NCBI GenBank assembly: GCA_918807975.1
Contig: OU964928.1
Coordinates: forward strand, 14,591,823-14,655,822
DNA from: Aplidium turbinatum
Taxonomy: Eukaryota; Chordata; Ascidiacea; Aplousobranchia; Polyclinidae
Direction: 5' to 3'
DNA: 64,000 nucleotides
Both the position numbers and the translations under genes were made by a program. Positions 36,201 through 47,732 of this stretch are shown here, piece after piece. Position 1 is the first letter of the stretch. Each line of letters begins with the position of its first letter. The notes beneath the pieces are model-generated. The model had not been told where the DNA came from, did not search any database, and was given only the letters and a program-made list of their open reading frames with translations.

Positions 36201-39200
36201 ATCAAGGCCGCCTTATCGAAAAACGTCCTACTATTTTGGTATTCAAAAAAGCAATCCTGCTGTTGAGAACTCGATATAGCGGGAAAAGACAAGCTATATC
36301 CCTTAAGGGGCTGAGTGGGCTCAGTCACATGCACAGCCCGATCACGATCCTCACACACGTTAAAATCAGGAGACGCGATACGCATCTCACAACCACCCAA
36401 ATTACGTGTAGCTGGGCGATCAAAACCTAGCGGCGCAGAAAACTGTGAAGGGGGCAAATCATTACTACTAATGGCGGCCCCGTGACCTGTACGCTCTGGG
36501 GGAGGAGTTCGGTTGTAATTCGCAGACCTTGGCTCTACAGCATTCGGAAGACCCTTAGCCGCGGCCCCGAGACCTCCTGAAACAGCTGGAAAACGTGTGG
36601 ATTGCCCTGATCCACTCACAGGTTGAACGGGCGTTTGGAAAAGGTTATGTAAATTAAACTGCGATTGATGTTCATTTCTGGAATGCCTAGAAGAGCCCTT
36701 CTTAGAGCTACGCCGAGAGCCCACCTCTGATCGATATTCAGCTAAAACTACCTCTTTACGTTGTTCAGCCCTCAACTGAGCGTCTTTGAGTTCGAACTCA
36801 GCAGCTCTCGCGGCTGCCTCAGCTCGAATGGCCTCAGCTCTCGCGGCAGCCTCAGTTCGTATGACCTCAGCTCTCGCGGCAGCCTCAGCAGCTCTCGCTT
36901 CGGCCTCAGCTCTCGCGGCAGCCTCAGCTCGAATGGCCTCAGCTTGTATCTGGAGCTCGATCCTCTCGTCTTAGCTGCAGGTTAATTTGTGCCACTATCC
37001 GAGACGAAGTCCTAGACATCCCAGTGCTTACATTTGAGGCGCTATCCTCAGGATGTATGTCAGCATCAAACATATCTGAGAACTCACTTTCTTTTTGTTC
37101 AAAGTTATTTTTTAACGAGTTAAATTCGGGATCTACCCTATCACGAAGTTCTGCCAAGATTGCAGAGTTAAAGATTTTAGTCAAAAGAGCATGGAAATGC
37201 CGTAATTCCTCTTCTAAAGTAGATAACTTAGATCTAAAAATTAACAGTTCCTGCTTATCACTCAAAGAACCTAGAGCTACAGAAAGTTCCCCAATTTGAG
37301 TCAAAATATCCCTTCTAAGATGCCGGGCCTCTCGAACTGACTTAGCCTCATCGTTATTGGGTCCCTCCCCAGAATGGCCTGCCCGACCGCAAAGAACATC
37401 ATCAGGCTTAAACTCAGTCGAGTCTACGGCGGTCGAGTCCTTGTCGCCACCGAGTGTAGACATATTAAATGTTGGGGCTAAATTAACAATTAAAAAAAAT
37501 TAAGTTACACAAACACACAAATTTATTAGGCTACAGTAGTTATAAAAAACTTAACTGCCAAGACCGTAAAAATACAAAAAAGAATTTAAATGCACGATAC
37601 CGTAGCTGTACGAGTATGAAGTCCTAAAGTCCACAAAACTTGCTTGGATTCTTCCACTTGAATCTTCAAGCACAGATGGATTGCCTTTAATCTTCTTTCT
37701 TGCCAATAAATGTCAAAGTTATTTTTCTTCTGTACCAAACTGAGAAGAAATGTCTTTACTTTTTAGCTTAAAGTTCTTCAGTTGCCTACCGAGAAGAAAT
37801 GTCTTTAATTTTCTTTGCTTCTAAGTGCTTCTTAGCCTACCAACTACAAACTTCGTCTTTTATTTTTTATGGTCACAGCGGTAAACCATAATCTCTTCTT
37901 GGGAAAATTTTAACATAAAGTTCCCGAATCCGTTCGTCTGTATATAATGACCGAAGAAACACACACTTGAACTTCTTTTCAAACAGTGTATTTCTGTAAA
38001 ATTAGCCCACGGCTACCGAAAACGAGGGGGTGCAACGCCTTACACCACTGAAAAACTGTCACTACAGAACAGATTACTTGGATAAAAGACGGAACTTTGT
38101 CCAGCTAGCAAGCACTAAGCCAACAGTTAAATGTGCGGCCAACTTTCAAACAATCATTTTACGAATGACCAGAATAGATAGCAATATCTCAAATTCACGT
38201 ATGCAGTACTGTGACGCAATAATGAAAGACAATTATGAAGTCATTCCAACAGGTGTTTAAAGCTGATGTAATATTTCCTGTTTAAACAGGCCCAAACAGG
38301 CCCAAACAGGTTTGACACAATTCTTATGAACGCTGGTGCAATTTTGGCTCATGTTTTAGGAATTTCCATGACGTAATATTCAGTAGACTTGAACGGTTTT
38401 TATATGACGTTTGATTTGGTGAAAATTGTCGGGAACAATTACGTCACACGTCAATTGTGTGCCACACTTGACGGAAAACGAAAAGCTTTTGCAAAGTCAT
38501 GCAGCGTTTCATTTTACCATTTATAGATACCAGTATTTCTAATTGTTTTGAAGAGCAGTTGTGTTCATTTGACTGCCCTGTTGTGGTTATGTGAGTGGAT
38601 ACTGTGTTTAATTAAACAATCCAATATACATGTGAAAGATTTGTAAATGGTTAGCTTACCTATCTATAGCTCTGCAAAGTCCCCGTGAATCCTGCAAGAC
38701 ATGGCTCAGAAACACTCTTGCCACTCGTTCCCTAAGTTGTTGCTGGGTGACGTTCAGACTTGAACCCCAGGTAGCTGAAGGTTGTGTTGGAAGCGTAACA
38801 TCCTCAATCTTTATATGAATGGCAATGGTCGCTGAAATGCATCAGGGAAACATGAGTTGTGTTGAAGTGTTTATCTTAGCAATGTGTTACAGAAGTTAAA
38901 CAAAGTCTAGTCTAGAGCAGGGGTGTGCAACCTTTATTACAGGAGGGCCAGATAGAAATAACTGCGTGAAAGCGCGGGCCGCACGTTTATTTAACATATG
39001 ATTTCTAGTAGTTGCAGGTACAAAAATGTATTTTTTTTGTTATTTATGTTATTCTTATGGCATTATTTGGGGCTATCTCCTTGCAGAAATAATAAGTTAA
39101 GACGCATAAATTTCTGAAGAAAACTGCTATTCAAATTTATTGTCACAACGATTTTAAAGAAGTTCAGTGAGAGGTCTGCAGCTGGCTTCTTTTCTCAACG

Positions 39201-42200
39201 AATTTTTCCGAATTTACTTTAATGGAAGTGCTCGCAATTCGAAGTCCATTTTCCAAGTGTTCGTTTGTAAGAACCAATTCATAGTGAGATTTCATGACGC
39301 CCTTTTAGAAAAAAATTGTTTGCACAAATGCGTTGAGTCTAAAAGAGCCATTTTTGAAGCCATGGATTTTTTCAAATGTGGAAAGTCATCTTGGTTGAGA
39401 TGTTTTTGGAAATAATCCCCAAGATTCATTTTCAAATACTTTGCTTTCAAATCCGTTTTCTCTTGAAGATCAATCAGTTCCAATTATATCAGCTGGTGCT
39501 TTGTCAATGTCTGCGTTGAATGGCGAAGCGAATATACCAAACAAATGTTCATGAGATTTGAAGTCCTTGAAACGAGCCAAAAATTCATACAACAATTTTT
39601 CAAGTTGGTCTGCAAATTCATTTTCTTTTCAGGATGCATTCCATAGTCTCTCAAACTTGGAAAGTGAAAAGATTTTCTGTCTGTACGGGAGCTTTCAAAT
39701 GTCGTAATCTGTTCATAATGCCTTGTGACCATACAATTTTACGTTCCAAATAATTAAATACAATGGATTAGCGGTGGTCAGTGGGAGATTTCTAAAATGG
39801 TTAACAGAAGGTGTGAAGTCTACAATAATCCACTGCACAATGAATTATTCACACGTACTGGACAAAAATAAATTATAAACACGTTTCGCGGGTCGCACAC
39901 AATTCAAAATTGGCACATCTTCGCGGGCCGCACAATTTTTCTTCGCGGGCCGCATTTGGCCCGCGGGCCGCACGTTGCACACCTCTGGTCTAGAGTTAAA
40001 CAAATGAAGAAAAAGACAAGATTATTAGTTTTAGACACATCAGTAGTAATGTGATTATTAACAATTCTTACCGCCTTTTCGTCGCACGGTGTCAGTTCGG
40101 AGTTTCCATGCATCACGAGCTGGAAATGACGTCACTGGAGATCCGTCCAAGGATATGGAAGACAAACCACGTGACTTGGCAGAACGAGTCTTGAGGTATT
40201 CTCGTACAGCGCTTGGCTAGAGTTAATAAGTTAACAACATTCATTCATTAGTAAGTTAACGTTCTTTTGTCAGAACTTCTGGCTTTATCCACCTGTTACC
40301 CAACGTGTTTTCAGAATTGTATTGGATAAGTGACAATGCACTCCACAGTGGGTGGCGAGAATCGTCCGGGTCGAAGCTGTTCACTGTCACTTAAACTTTT
40401 AAGTTTATCCATCATGTGGCATGCTGAGCGGTTTGCCTAGCATGCGGTTTGCTAGCGGTTTGCCGAGCATGTCGGCCTAGTTGGTAATGACCTTCTTGGT
40501 GGAGGATTATGGAAGGTTTTAGCAGGCTACTAATCATTGTCTAATAGAAAAGGTTTTAGTAAAACTGAGAAAGATGGCGATTTATTTTGCATGCAAAGGC
40601 ATACAAGTTAAGGAAACACCTCTAATGAAAAAAAAAATGTAGAAACGGTTAAAATTTGAAGCACATAGGTGCAATATAACTTGCTAAAGAATAACCCGTT
40701 TAACATTTTGTTTGAAATTAAAGAAACTTACCAGGAAATTTGAAGCCTTAGCTGGTTCCACCGGTAGACTTCTGGCGGTGATTACACTTTCGTTGTCAAA
40801 TTTGACCATGCGTGGACTTACTTCCGATACCCCATAGCCTACAGGTTTTGCCTCGATACTCATGGTTGAGCCCATTACAGCCATATGTCCTATTCTTTTG
40901 TAAGGTGGATACGTGAAGGGTGTTTGAGGTGGGAGTGGTGTACCCCAAGTCATCTTGGGGTACATGTCGGCACGACCTATGAGTTACAACATGCGTAGTC
41001 CCATAGACAGAGTAAACAAGTTTGAAAAATATTTAGTGACTACAGCATGCAAATAATATATTTTTGTTAAAGACCTACAGCATATTATACTGTATTATAC
41101 ATAAACAAATAATGCACGATGTAAGTCAATTTATAACCAATAGGCTAATAATACTTTATCCTACGATGCTTGCCAAACATTGTGGCATTGCAACAAAATT
41201 GTGAGTAAATTATGAGCAAAAAATCGATTTAACGTTATTATTACTGTTTATATTACGTAGCCCGCATAACAAAAAGAAATGAATTATGAATACAACGTAT
41301 GATCTTGAAAAATAAGTACAGGAACTGCTAAACATTTACTCCGTAAACAACCTAAAGCGAGCGACATGATAGATCTTTTTGCACTCTACAAGGCTGTGTT
41401 TCAGCACTCCAGTATTTCAGCATTATGTTTGCATACTTTTCACTTTTTCATTTTGGTGGTAGTAGGGTTGAAGTCACGCAAGTCTATATTGTGGTTTGTT
41501 TCAGAGAATGCCATTCACACGTGACCCAGCAGCGCTCGAGATGAATGTCAAATAAATAACTTTCCAAACGATTTTTAGACTCTTTCACCAATAAGTGATT
41601 GATTGGCCGATCAAAAGTAACAACTAATGACCAAAAGTAACAACTAAATAGCAGGTTATAGATCTAGAATCACTCCAAGTAGGCTATACAGTTGCAACTC
41701 TTAACAAGCCGACCAAAACAGGTGTGAAGCAGCAAGATCATTTCTCCTTTTTTTTTAATAATTTTGATATGTTTAGGCCTACTATAAGTTTTAATAAGGT
41801 TATGCTTTGAAACTTCTAAATCGTTTTTAATTACAAGCTTTCCACCTTGATTGACGTCAACACGAATCATCCATCTTTGTTGGAGCTCCTCCACGACTTT
41901 GTTCAATCCACAAGCTTGCAAGCTCTTCCATAATTTTCGCAGCAATTCCTAAATTTACACGCGCAATTTTTAAACATAATTGGAATCCTTTAAGTTTAAG
42001 AGGAGTTGTTTTTTCTGCCAAAGCAGTTTAATTTGCAAATTGCTGTGAAATTATAGTCAAGAAAAAGCGAAATTACACTCACAGTTTTTGCAAGCTAGTG
42101 CATTTAACCTGCTGTACTAACAATGTGAAAAGATTCAGATATGTCGGTGATAAAGCATTGTTGATTCGGCAGTGAAGCAACACATAACAATGATCGTATC

Positions 42201-45200
42201 ACAATTGCAGACTTTTTAATAGGCCTAACAAAAATTACTTCTAAAGTGACGTTGCTCCCGAATATAGCTACTTGATCCGGCGGAAGATCGCATCCTATTA
42301 AATCCGTTTGTTGACTTCTATCCATCATACTGGGCTCACTTTCACTGGTGGTGCTCGTCGCCTTTGCGTTAGCCGTTTTAATGGATGTTGATAATCCATC
42401 GCAATCATTCTGAAATCACGTTACTAGTGAATTAATGTTTAAAAGTGTTTTTACTTGAGTTTAAAATAGAATCTCTTACGCCTATAAGCCTAGGCATTGT
42501 TTCTATATTTTTCTAGACCTCTGCAATGTTGGCAAGCAGAACATTGTTTTTGTTGTTATGATTAAAACAAAAACTGACCTGTAAACAAAGGTATTTTTAC
42601 ATTAAATATGTCACAGAGTATCGACTGGAAAGAATTTCGAATTACTGTGTTTGAAAAAACCTCTGGTGTATCCTATCAATTAAGTATGTAAAGCCACTCA
42701 TGGTGGACTTGATAAACATGGAATGACCTTATGATGCTTATTATACTTAGTAGATTGGTAGTCTGCTTATTGTAAATTTTGTGTCTGTTTTTGTTATAGC
42801 CTACCTCTATTAAAGGAACTTGAACAACTGGAATGGAAGATACTTCTGGCACCTCGCTGTTTGCAGTGGATAGTCTGCTTGTTTTAAACGGAGTCTTAGA
42901 AGGTGAAACATTTACTTTATCCTGTACAAGTTCACAAAAATGTGATTTCTTTGACATATTCCGAGTACCTTCGCAAAACTAAACAAATTAAAAACTTGAA
43001 ACACTTTTAAACTAATGCGGTAAGTCGAGGTCTTTCTATGACTACACTTTTTGTAAGCTTACAATCGTTGATACATCTATGGTGGCAAACTTGTCTGGCT
43101 AAACAAAATTACACATACAAGTAGCAATCTATGCAAAGTAACTACACAAAGTCCTTAGTTGTAGCCTTATATTTCGCGCCAAGTTTTGGGTAAACAGGCG
43201 ATTCTTTAACAGTTGAACAGATTTTGCATTTTACGTTTATCATCATTTAGTTAACAGTGGTTCCCAACCTTTTTGACCTTGCGGCACCCTATCAAAGAGA
43301 TAAATAGTTTGCGGCACCCTGGCAAAACTGGATCAATTTTATGAGGTTTCTGTATTTCAAATATCTGTATAAAATAGCACAGAATCAGTTCTACAATATA
43401 GCGAGCGTAAATAAATGTATTTATTCAAAAGTCAGTGTGAAATTTGGGCTTGACTTCTTGCAGAAAGTCCCTTAATATTTGTGGGCACTATTCGATAAAG
43501 CCACCCGCATTTATTCCTCGACTATAAGCAATCGTTCTCGTTTTTCAGTTTTTTGTTCGTTTATACGGAAAATCCACTCTCACATAGGTATGACGTGGAA
43601 AACTGCAGCAAAAGCATAATAGCTTTCTTTCCAATGCAAGGATATTCAATTCATTTTGAATTTTTATCCAGAAACTAGTCAAATTTTTATCCAACAAAAG
43701 TTTCCAATTTTATAATGGTTCGCAAACAATCGTGCAATTTTATAGTCGTGCTGGGTCACACAATTCAATAATCCATCACTGCAATTTGACTTTGTGCGCC
43801 GGGAAACGCAAAATAATATCATGAAACCTGGCAATAATGATGCGTTTCAAATGTTTTTATGGAAAGAACCGCAACGAGTCAAAATCATTTTTACGCTGTT
43901 TTTCCTAGGCGAGAAAACAAAGGCTTACCGTGGATTAGAGTTAAAATAAATGAATAAATTCCGCACTTAACGGGTTAAAGTTAAAATAAAGAATGGGCGG
44001 CAGTATTGCAATATCACGCGGCACCCTTGAGCATTGTAATTGGCACCCCAGGGTGCCGCGGCAACCCGGTTGGGAACCACTGATTTAGTCTATTGTTGTA
44101 AACACTTCCACAAACACCAGTCAAATCTGAGAAAAAATGTTGCAGGTCCTACCTTGTAAAAATTTTTGTACGATGCAAAACGGTTCAGTTTTCCTTATAA
44201 CAATTTAAGCTATAAAGTGTAAGTTCTTACCCTACCACTTGCTTCGTTTTCGAAATTTGTAGTCCGAAGACTTGATAAGTCATCATCGCTTGGCAAGGAA
44301 TCTTTTCCTGTTTATTACGTATATAATAAATACTCTGTTTGTTACGTAGCCATTACCCAAACGATTGCAACTCAAAGCGATAGAATCCATAGCCAGAAAT
44401 TCACTGGACAGCTAAAATTTAGATCGAGTGTTTTACCTTCGAAATATTTGCGAATAGGTGCCGGGCGCAACGGAGGGAAGGAAGTGGTTTCGGTAATCTT
44501 GTCCACTGATTCATAACCAACTTTATCTTCCATTGCGACGTAGCTGTCTTCAGGTATTTGAGGAAGAGAACACGTTGATGTGTCTACAACCTACAGCGAC
44601 ATTAAGTTAATAAAAATTTACAAACACAGCAAACTACAGTAGGCTACTTGGAAGTTTAATGGACTATTGCTAGAGTTAATGAATGCAAATAAAATAAAAT
44701 TAATTGTTTAATTATTTGCATGTTAAAGTAAAATAACAGTAGGCAATCGGATCAGAAAATGTGTACCATGAACTTATAACGTACTTTCAATTTTTGTTGC
44801 GAAGGGGTATTTCTTTGTCTTGTATTAGCTGCATACTCCCACCAAGTTTGCATTGACTTTTTACGTTGATCCATAAAGTTAACGCTAATACTCCCTTCCA
44901 CAACTGTACCTTGAGCTGTAAGAAGACCCCGTTCTGTTCCATGGCGAGGTCTAGTGCGAAAGAAAATGTTTCAGACAAAGTTTAAAATATATAACTTTGT
45001 GAAGACAGTAATGATTTATGTGAGATTTCTTTGAGCTCTCGTAAGATGATGGAAAATAATTCCAGTAATATACATTTTGAAAGTGCTTGGGCTGGTAGAA
45101 TGCAGACTAATGGGAGTACAGAACCCACTACAATGTAAGCATAGTATGTCAGCAGAAGTCTACTTTATATAGAAAATCATTTTTGTATCATTACAAACAT

Positions 45201-45325
45201 GTTGTCATAAAGGAGTGCTTCTATGTCTTTTCCAGAGAGTCCGATGTATTTCAACAACATCTTCATCTCCCTTCGGCGTAGATGCATCGAAACGTCAGTG
45301 AGGAATTCATCCACGTCCAAAGTTT
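24241..45325 (-). CDS. Large unrecognised intracellular protein, last 17 coding exons
   Basis: Exons in transcript order: 45325-45199, 44950-44785, 44590-44437, 44307-44231, 42921-42805, 42409-42239, 41948-41846, 40976-40732, 40216-40072, 38831-38660, 29496-29346, 28049-27887, 27755-27541, 26371-26255, 26088-25910, 25665-25317, 24552-24241 (stop). All junctions are GT-AG and all phases agree, giving 986 residues; the first exon or exons are missing. The first exon listed (DVDEFLTDVSMHLRRREMK, then LKYIGLSGKDIEALLYDN) looks like a small helical, death-fold-like module. Polar low-complexity linkers follow. The C-terminal half is helical (RVERIRGLVVESAMKRV, LNLIESWLTKIIMYQHENFQ, CEDTWCEFSVNSFSNMLSC, DLYNLMERWRHLLARDFNFA). 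I see no signal peptide or membrane segment. I do not recognise the family. A transposon-free splice chain with preserved phases argues for a real, conserved gene. Confidence 0.8.
26803..27375. mobile_element. 573-bp hAT MITE, TAGGGTTGCC family
   Basis: It starts TAGGGTTGCCATACCGTCCG and ends ATATGGTAACCCTA, with the perfect 8-bp duplication GTATAGAT (26795-26802 and 27376-27383). Sub-terminal TCCGGAATTT motifs are repeated. It lies in an intron of the minus-strand gene and resembles the 54596-55627 element in its ends. Confidence 0.75.
28482..29261. mobile_element. 780-bp palindromic element with TA flanks
   Basis: The two halves are near-perfect inverted copies. GCACTAGTTGCTACGTTCAT at the left matches its inverse at 29242-29261, and similarity continues inward through TCGCGCACCATGACAATGCG to a centre near 28868-28893 (ATTACGTAATTTAACGTCG). 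TA occurs at 28480-28481 and 29262-29263. Each arm carries one hammerhead-like tail motif pointing outward (minus strand about 28550-28597; plus strand about 29150-29195). It also has smaller nested palindromes and a duplicated GCGGTGACGACCAA. It lies in an intron of the minus-strand gene and codes for nothing. Confidence 0.75.
30250..30807 (-). repeat. 3' LTR of the BEL/Pao element
   Basis: 558 bases, TGGTCACAGCGG...GTCGGGAACA in plus-strand reading; same sequence as the other LTR apart from one 10-base repeat unit. Confidence 0.9.
31115..37463 (-). other. gag-pol coding region of the BEL/Pao element
   Basis: In minus-strand order: an N-terminal gag block; an Ala/Glu/Arg-rich coiled coil encoded by short tandem repeats (about 36960-36790); the gag core; a zinc-knuckle region (CLNCLRQHMVRDC, about 35350); an aspartic-protease-like DPGSQLTFVS (about 35060); a reverse transcriptase with YMDDF (about 33810); an RNase H-like region (HGFSDAS, about 33240); and an integrase with the HHCC zinc part (about 32240-32130) and DDE core (YSDNGSTF, about 31830), then a C-terminal domain. 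These place it in BEL/Pao. Described as a fossil only. Confidence 0.9.
37870..38437 (-). repeat. 5' LTR of the BEL/Pao element
   Basis: 568 bases. It carries one extra GCCCAAACAG unit relative to the other LTR (about 38291-38310) and no other difference that I can see. Confidence 0.9.
38918..39987 (-). mobile_element. 1.07-kb hAT transposon (Charlie-like), internally deleted
   Basis: It starts CAGGGGTGTGCAACC and ends GTTGCACACCTCTG, with the perfect 8-bp duplication GTCTAGAG (38910-38917 and 39988-39995). GCGGGCCGCAC motifs repeat near both ends. The minus strand holds the transposase C-terminus: NEFADQLEKLLYEFLARFKD in one stretch, then ELIDLQEKTDLKAKY and FPHLKKSMASKM in 39483-39292. The N-terminal half is gone and frames are broken. 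It lies in an intron of the minus-strand gene. Confidence 0.8.
43255..44082. mobile_element. 828-bp hAT element, CAGTGGTTCCCAACC family
   Basis: Ends are CAGTGGTTCCCAACC and GGTTGGGAACCACTG, with GCGGCACCCT motifs inside both. Flanks are ATTTAGTT (43245-43252) and ATTTAGTC (44083-44090), an 8-bp duplication with one difference and two extra bases at the left. No transposase is readable. It lies in an intron of the minus-strand gene. Confidence 0.75.
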
Positions 45326-46940
45326 CTGGAGGAAGTTGTTACATGTTACAAACTGCTTTAATTACAATACAATAATAAAATACAAAATTACCATGAAATG
45401 CAATAATTTAAATCGCCAGTTGTAGGCTACAGTAGCATTTGGATCATTAAGTTTGATGTAATGAGTTTCCTTATGATTGCCGGGCTTATTGATTTGTGTA
45501 ATGCATATTTTGATAAAATGCAAAATAATGCACGAACGATCATAATAATGCAACTTCAAGCACGGCATTGTCTTGGCAAAAAGAGGCTCCATGCTCCAGG
45601 TGAGTGTTGAGCTGGCGCCTTTTAAAAGCCAATTATACCGGCTCACCACTTGGCCAAGTAGCCTACACGACAGGAATGCCATGGTTTACACTGCAGAATA
45701 AAATCTCAAGATTTTTTAGGATAACATTTTGCAAAGGTTGTTTCATTTTTTGTGGCCAGAATGTGTGCTACAGCTAGGACTTCAAGCGAGGACTTAAGAA
45801 AGAAGGTGATCACTACTCTTTTGAAGTCTTTAGCATGGCACTTATTTATTAGGCCTACTCATAGTTAGGCAAAATCCGACTTAAAACCAAACCCAATTCT
45901 GAAAAAAAAAACAGTGAGATAAACAATGACATGGCGATGCCTGAACATTTACCTGGCTACCTCTATTTACGCGCTGAGATAAGTAAGAGGGATTCTCCAA
46001 ACAAAGGGAAATATTAAAAACTTTTTACTGTTTATGTTAAAGTAAAACTTTTATTGAACGGTTCAACATGGAATAAATACAGTGGAATAGATTAATTATT
46101 TTATAAGTTTGATCCAGTTCGTAAATGTTTGGCATACAATGAAACAAAGAAACGTAGGTGAAGCTGACTTTTGAAATATTCATCATAGTAGCCCACCTTT
46201 CATAAGAACAAACTCCGGATCCATTTTTTATCAAGTACAAAATGCTTTTTTCTTCGCTTCCAATGATGCTTTGTGTTTTTCAAATTTTAGTCAAACGCTT
46301 GCTAAGAAGAGGACAGGTTCTGTCTTGTTAGGAAGAGGACTTTATTGTAATAAACATGACTTATTTCACATTTTTATTCGTAAATCATCTCTTGTTTGGA
46401 CGTGCTTAACAGCCTACAGTACAACACTTTCACAGTCTATCGGCTATATGCTGAAATTATCGTCTTTGATTTAACAAAACTAACAACATCACGTTTCGCA
46501 ATTCATAAAATAGATAGATTATATAATTTAGAAAGCGAGACCCAAAAGTATAAACTTAAGAGCAAAATGTAGACGATCACAAGCAAAAAGTGAATTATTA
46601 CATAAAAATTTTATTGGGTTATTTAGCTTTTAAAATAGGAATGCAATATTTTAATACAAATGCACAACAAATAATAGCTTAATAAAGTTATACTGTATTT
46701 ATTGTCGCTCTGAAATGCCTTTAAAACTTCGTTTTTTGTATTGAATATAGTATTGAATACGAACACAATTCTGTTAGCTTGATTTGATAAACATGGAAAT
46801 GAACTTGCTCGTAATGAAACTCTTGCTAAAAATGCAAGAATATAGAAATAGCATAATTCCGCTAAATTCTTTTTAGTCGATTTGCTTAAAAAAAAACGAT
46901 AGGTAGATTAACACATAACATGCAAATAAGGACCTTCTAA
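45326..46940. other. Upstream of the minus-strand gene; first exon unresolved
   Basis: The first exon of the minus-strand gene should lie here or further right. A candidate start at 45682 (MAFLSCRLLGQV) has a good donor, GTGAGC, but ends in the wrong phase for the exon at 45325. No other candidate stands out, and I see no repeats here. Confidence 0.3.
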
Positions 46941-46941
46941 T

Positions 46942-46990
46942 GGACCTTCTGATGATCTCCCTTTTAGAGTGAAACAGGCTGTAGAGGTTT
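46942..46990 (+). ncRNA. Hammerhead-ribozyme-like motif, copy 1
   Basis: The order CTGATGA (46949-46955), short stem-loop II, GAAA (46971-46974), tiny stem III (CA-GG-C-TG) and GTA at 46981-46983 follows the hammerhead layout. Stem I can form from GGACCTT (46942-46948) and GAGGTTT (46984-46990), seven pairs including three G-U. Stem II is weak (CTC/GAG with a mismatched closing pair), so activity is uncertain. Such motifs occur in Penelope-like elements and retrozymes. Confidence 0.5.
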
Positions 46991-47532
46991 TAGAAAGCAA
47001 TAACAACAGTATATTTGATTTAACATGCAAACATAGGTAAAAAGCCCACAGTTTGCCGAGCAGCGGTGAGCATTGCTATGACAAACTTTAGATTGTAAAC
47101 TTTGAAATCATTAGTCAAATGTTTTGAACGTTAGAATATTCATGATTGCAAAACTAGCAAGTGGCCTAACCGCAATGTATAGCTCTGACAATCGTAAATC
47201 ACAGAGCAGTACTACACTTGCAGTGCCAACCACAAGATAACTTGTGATATTGTAAAGTCTTTTGCTGTTCTCTGACGTCACTTGCCCCAAAACGGTCTGC
47301 TGTGTTGCCAATTGTTGGGGCTAACAGATTTCTGCAATTCTAAACCAAAAAACTTTGGCAACAGTACTTTAACAACCCTTTTCGTGTTATCATGCAAACA
47401 AGAGCAAAAAAGATCCAAAAAATGGCTCAAAATGCTTGCCAACCAAATGTAAATTATAATCGACTACGTTGCCAATACAATCGTTTCGACTGCCTAATGC
47501 CTATAGGCCCTATAGCCTGCTAGTATAAGGCT

Positions 47533-47732
47533 GCATAGCCGAGTGGTGAAAGCCTGGTACGGCAAACGAAAGGGCGCCGGTTCGACACCGCTCAAGAGCA
47601 TGCGGCTGTGTCTTTGGCAGGACACTTAAAGGCATGCCTGAAGATGGACATGAAGATTGGCTTCCTTGCCTTCCCGTCCACTTAATCTAAATCTTCAACC
47701 ACCAGGTGTAAGCCTGGATACGACAAAAAAAA
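47533..47732 (+). mobile_element. Full-length tRNA-derived SINE (family 1)
   Basis: The head has a pol III A box (TAGCCGAGTGG) and B box (GGTTCGACACC). A unique body follows (GTGTCTTTGGCAGGACACTT, GCATGCCTGAAGATGGACAT), then an A tail. An 11-bp duplication, AGTATAAGGCT (47522-47532 and 47733-47743), flanks it. It is not a tRNA gene because no acceptor stem closes. Confidence 0.8.

Larger units (their letters stand above)
30250..38437 (-). mobile_element. BEL/Pao LTR retrotransposon, young and nearly whole
   Basis: An 8.2-kb element with TG...CA LTRs is flanked by the 5-bp duplication ATTAC (30245-30249 and 38438-38442), as expected for BEL/Pao. Its coding direction is minus, the same as the host gene, whose intron (29497-38659) it fills. 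The two LTRs look identical except for one extra copy of a 10-base tandem unit, so the insertion is very recent. The coding part runs gag, protease, reverse transcriptase, RNase H, integrase. As a fossil it looks almost whole, with about two breaks in the reading frame. Confidence 0.92.

Noticed and set aside
36761-36985. Ser/Leu- or Ala-rich repeat ORFs on the plus strand
   Set aside because: Antisense shadows of the tandem coiled-coil repeats in the BEL/Pao gag.
45262-45305. Hammerhead-like GAAACGTCAGTGAGG tail
   Set aside because: It lies inside a coding exon of the minus-strand gene; the match is short and explained by coding sequence.
45362-45682. First exon of the minus-strand gene (MAFLSCRLLGQV)
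   Set aside because: The available donors end in a phase that does not fit the next exon at 45325.
47533-47600. tRNA gene
   Set aside because: A and B boxes are present, but no acceptor or anticodon stem closes and a SINE body, A tail and target duplication follow.
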